Source of the DNA: Selenomonadaceae bacterium
GTDB lineage: Bacteria > Bacillota > Negativicutes > Selenomonadales > Selenomonadaceae
Length of the DNA: 64,000 nt
Assembly: GCA_017476005.1 (NCBI GenBank)
Contig: JAFVEM010000048.1
Coordinates: 99,728-163,727 of the forward strand
Direction: 5' to 3'
The notes under the pieces were generated by a model, which did not search any database, was not told the DNA's origin, and saw only the letters and a program-made list of their open reading frames with translations. Position 1 is the stretch's first letter. Every line of letters starts with the position of its first letter. Shown here piece by piece: positions 62,519 to 64,000 of this stretch. The position numbers and the translations under genes are program-made.

Positions 62519-62680
62519 GTATTTTACCATCGGAAAAATTTTTTCATCCCGTTTTCATCTCGAGCCAGAAAAAAACAAACGCTCATTGCCGCTATAAAAA
62601 TTTAGGGCACATCGCCAAGTAATTCCATAGGAGGTAGCGCCGAAATTTTCAAAAAAAAAAAAACAGTGTGAAAAAAGTAC

Positions 62681-62709
62681 TTGCATTTTAATTTCAAAGG
62701 GCTTATCAT
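62681..62709 (+). promoter_or_regulatory. Putative promoter of the TPR-protein gene
   Basis: TTGCAT (62681-62686) and TATCAT (62704-62709) with 17-base spacing. The resulting leader would be about 120 bases. Confidence 0.65.
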
Positions 62710-62837
62710 GTAAATGTAAATTTTGCAATGGCGCGTGAAATAAGAATGGTTCGGTGACAACCCGGACGTTCTGTAAGGGCGCTGTGTTCGCAAGATTTGC
62801 GGCCTTGTTTTCTTTATACGTTTTGGTGGGTAGCATA

Positions 62838-63467
62838 ATGGTGAAACGGTACACATTGGCAATTATTTTTGGTTTGGTCACGCTGACCGGTTTAGGTCTT
62901 GCCCCTCAAGGGAGCGGCCAAGACGCCGAACATCAAGAGGAAAGGAGAGATGCGGCGGAGGCAGTAATCGACACCTGCACGACGGCCATCGACGAAAATC
63001 CCGACGATGCCGCTCTCTACATCGAGCGAGGCATTGCTTACCATAAATTGCAACGTTACGCCGAAGCTTTTTTGGATTATCATTACGCTCTGCGCCTAGA
63101 GCCTGATAACGTAGCGGCAAAATACAACCGAGGCAATATCTACATCGAGATGGGCAAATACCAAAGCGCCGTCAACGACTACACGGCGGTGATAAAAGAG
63201 GAGCCAGACAACGCCGACGCCTACAACAATCGAGGCTACGCCCATGACGAACTGGGGAAATTTTACGAGGCCGTCAAGGACTACACTCGCGCCATAAACC
63301 TTGAGCCTGATAACGTATCCGCCTACAACAACCGAGGCATCACCTACATCAAGCTGGAACGCTACGAAAAGGCGGCGCAGGATTTTACCAAGGCTCGGGA
63401 ACTGGCTCCCGAGGATGAAATGATAGGTAAACGCCTAGCGTATGTACGCGCCAAACTGGGCAAATAA
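62838..63467 (+). CDS. Exported TPR-repeat protein
   Basis: A 209-residue protein with a signal peptide (VKRYTLAIIFGLVTLTGLGL) and five tetratricopeptide repeats, including AALYIERGIAYHKLQRYAEA, VAAKYNRGNIYIEMGKYQSA and two near-identical NAYNNRG-type units. TPR proteins act as protein-protein scaffolds; in outer-membrane bacteria exported ones often work in envelope assembly. No cysteine follows the signal, so it is not a lipoprotein. ATG 62838 has a weak GGTGGG site upstream. It is divergent from lpxC. Confidence 0.85.
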   Translation: MVKRYTLAIIFGLVTLTGLGLAPQGSGQDAEHQEERRDAAEAVIDTCTTAIDENPDDAALYIERGIAYHKLQRYAEAFLDYHYALRLEPDNVAAKYNRGNIYIEMGKYQSAVNDYTAVIKEEPDNADAYNNRGYAHDELGKFYEAVKDYTRAINLEPDNVSAYNNRGITYIKLERYEKAAQDFTKARELAPEDEMIGKRLAYVRAKLGK

Positions 63468-63471
63468 AAAG

Positions 63472-63498
63472 AGCCTCCCCATAGCGAGGAAGCTCCGA
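63472..63498 (-). terminator. Terminator of the Rpn-type gene
   Basis: On the minus strand GAGCTTCC and GGGGAGGCTC pair with one or two mismatches and are followed by TTTTTATTT. It also lies just after the convergent TPR gene. Confidence 0.7.
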
Positions 63499-63506
63499 AA
63501 GCGTTT

Positions 63507-64000
63507 TTAGCGAGCTAGATTGGCTGCAATGGCCGGGGCGTAGGTTTCCCGGTCGTCGTGGTTGATACCGATGGCATCCATGGCATCCTCCACCGACAGA
63601 TTGTAACGCTGGGCGACATTGGTTGCTGCATTAATGTAGCCTTGGCTAATGCCTTGGCTAATGCCCTGGCTAATGCCTTGGCTAATGCCTTGGCTAATGC
63701 CTTGGCTAATGCCTTTTTCTATTCCTTGTTGCTCGGCTACGTCCCACATGGTAAGCATTGTACCAGCCTCCTTTAACATTGAGTAAGTCATGGGGATCGC
63801 GAAATCGTCTTTCAGTATATTCTTCTTCGTGTCTGGCGGCAGTTCCTGCGACAGCAGGACGTTTAAAAGCCTCAGCAAATCTTTCTCGGCGCGTTCTGGT
63901 GAGCCTAGGCACACCATGACGATGCTGAGTAGGTCGTAGTCCTCGCGCTTGCTTTGGACTTTGCCAATCACGTTTTCTTCCTTGATGGCGTAGCGAGTGA
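63507..64000 (-). CDS. Rpn-family-like protein, N-terminus outside window
   Basis: The last ~164 residues of a protein that resembles the Rpn/PD-(D/E)XK 'transposase' family (YdaD-like), with LLSIVMVCLGSPERAEKDLL and TYSMLKEAGTMLTMWDVAEQ before a run of six GISQ repeats and a C-terminal helical tail. The frame is open at the right edge. The nuclease core is not in the window, so the assignment rests on the tail. The tandem repeat is a 12-base unit, so copy-number change keeps the frame. Confidence 0.6.
   Translation of the reverse strand, partial: TRYAIKEENVIGKVQSKREDYDLLSIVMVCLGSPERAEKDLLRLLNVLLSQELPPDTKKNILKDDFAIPMTYSMLKEAGTMLTMWDVAEQQGIEKGISQGISQGISQGISQGISQGISQGYINAATNVAQRYNLSVEDAMDAIGINHDDRETYAPAIAANLAR
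63642..63713. repeat. 12-base tandem repeat in the Rpn-type gene
   Basis: Six units of TTGGCTAATGCC (one with CTG) encode GISQ repeats on the minus strand. Confidence 0.9.

Larger units (their letters stand above)
62456..62837. other. Intergenic region between divergent lpxC and TPR gene
   Basis: This 382-base stretch holds the two divergent promoters listed separately, a 13-base A-run at 62651-62663, and a long leader for the TPR gene. No open frame with a credible ribosome binding site was found; minus-strand frames in it lack any recognisable protein pattern. Confidence 0.6.

Noticed and set aside
62555..62881. Minus-strand open frames upstream of lpxC
   Set aside because: They cross the A-run and both promoters, lack ribosome binding sites and show no recognisable protein.

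Overview
The window looks like chromosome from an anaerobic, outer-membrane-bearing Firmicute, most likely of class Negativicutes. The evidence is a mix of Firmicutes traits (RNA polymerase delta subunit next to pyrG, ComFB, YjfB, DUF3084, a Selenomonas-type lysine/ornithine decarboxylase, pyruvate:ferredoxin oxidoreductase, rubredoxin) with a nearly complete lipid A/KDO/LPS-transport operon. No species call is possible. No rRNA or tRNA gene was recognised.

Layout. 1-2054: 3' part of recG, then trxA. 2101-10324: a membrane LuxR-type regulator one base upstream of a CRISPR-Cas locus that best fits type IV-D (csf2, csf1-like, csf3, an in-operon CRISPR array carrying a small gene, cas6, RecD-like helicase; no cas1/cas2). 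10341-14123: an accessory block with an ADP-ribosylglycohydrolase divergent from a two-gene operon of an RNase J-like metallo-beta-lactamase protein and a protein joining a PD-(D/E)XK nuclease-like domain to what looks like the C-terminal domain of FtsZ without its GTPase domain. 14330-20660: housekeeping genes (decarboxylase, YjfB, lysC, folB, ptsH, ptsI). 20724-27073: a restriction-modification locus (Eco57I-like methylase and a large helicase) with an MNT/HEPN toxin-antitoxin module wedged between the two genes. 27102-36368: uvrC, rubredoxin, mdh, acyl-CoA synthetase, comFB, argS, rpoE, pyrG. 36376-40928: DUF4127 protein, acetyltransferase, autotransporter heptosyltransferase and radical SAM gene, all on the minus strand. 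41177-46476: nifJ, a YqgF-like gene and DUF3084. 46532-62455: the LPS operon read leftwards from lpxC to lptB, then an LptF/G gene. 62838-64000: a TPR lipoprotein-like or secreted protein and the 3' part of an Rpn-type gene.

How genes work together. lpxC, fabZ, lpxA, lpxI, lpxB, a waaA-lpxK fusion and lpxL make KDO-lipid A; kdsD, kdsC, kdsA and kdsB make CMP-KDO; msbA flips lipid A; lptC, lptA, lptB and LptF/G move LPS outward. lpxD, lptD and bamA are not in the window. The type IV locus should assemble a crRNA-guided complex (Csf1/2/3) with Cas6-processed guides and use RecD instead of DinG as the helicase.

A family of modular palindromic repeats (GGGGCnnnGCCCC-type and CCGCCGGAGG-type) sits in many intergenic gaps and in two places has been absorbed into coding sequence. 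The strongest candidates for undescribed biology are the PD-(D/E)XK/FtsZ-C protein with its MBL partner, and the type IV array, which carries a gene inside it and supplies part of the cas6 ribosome binding site.
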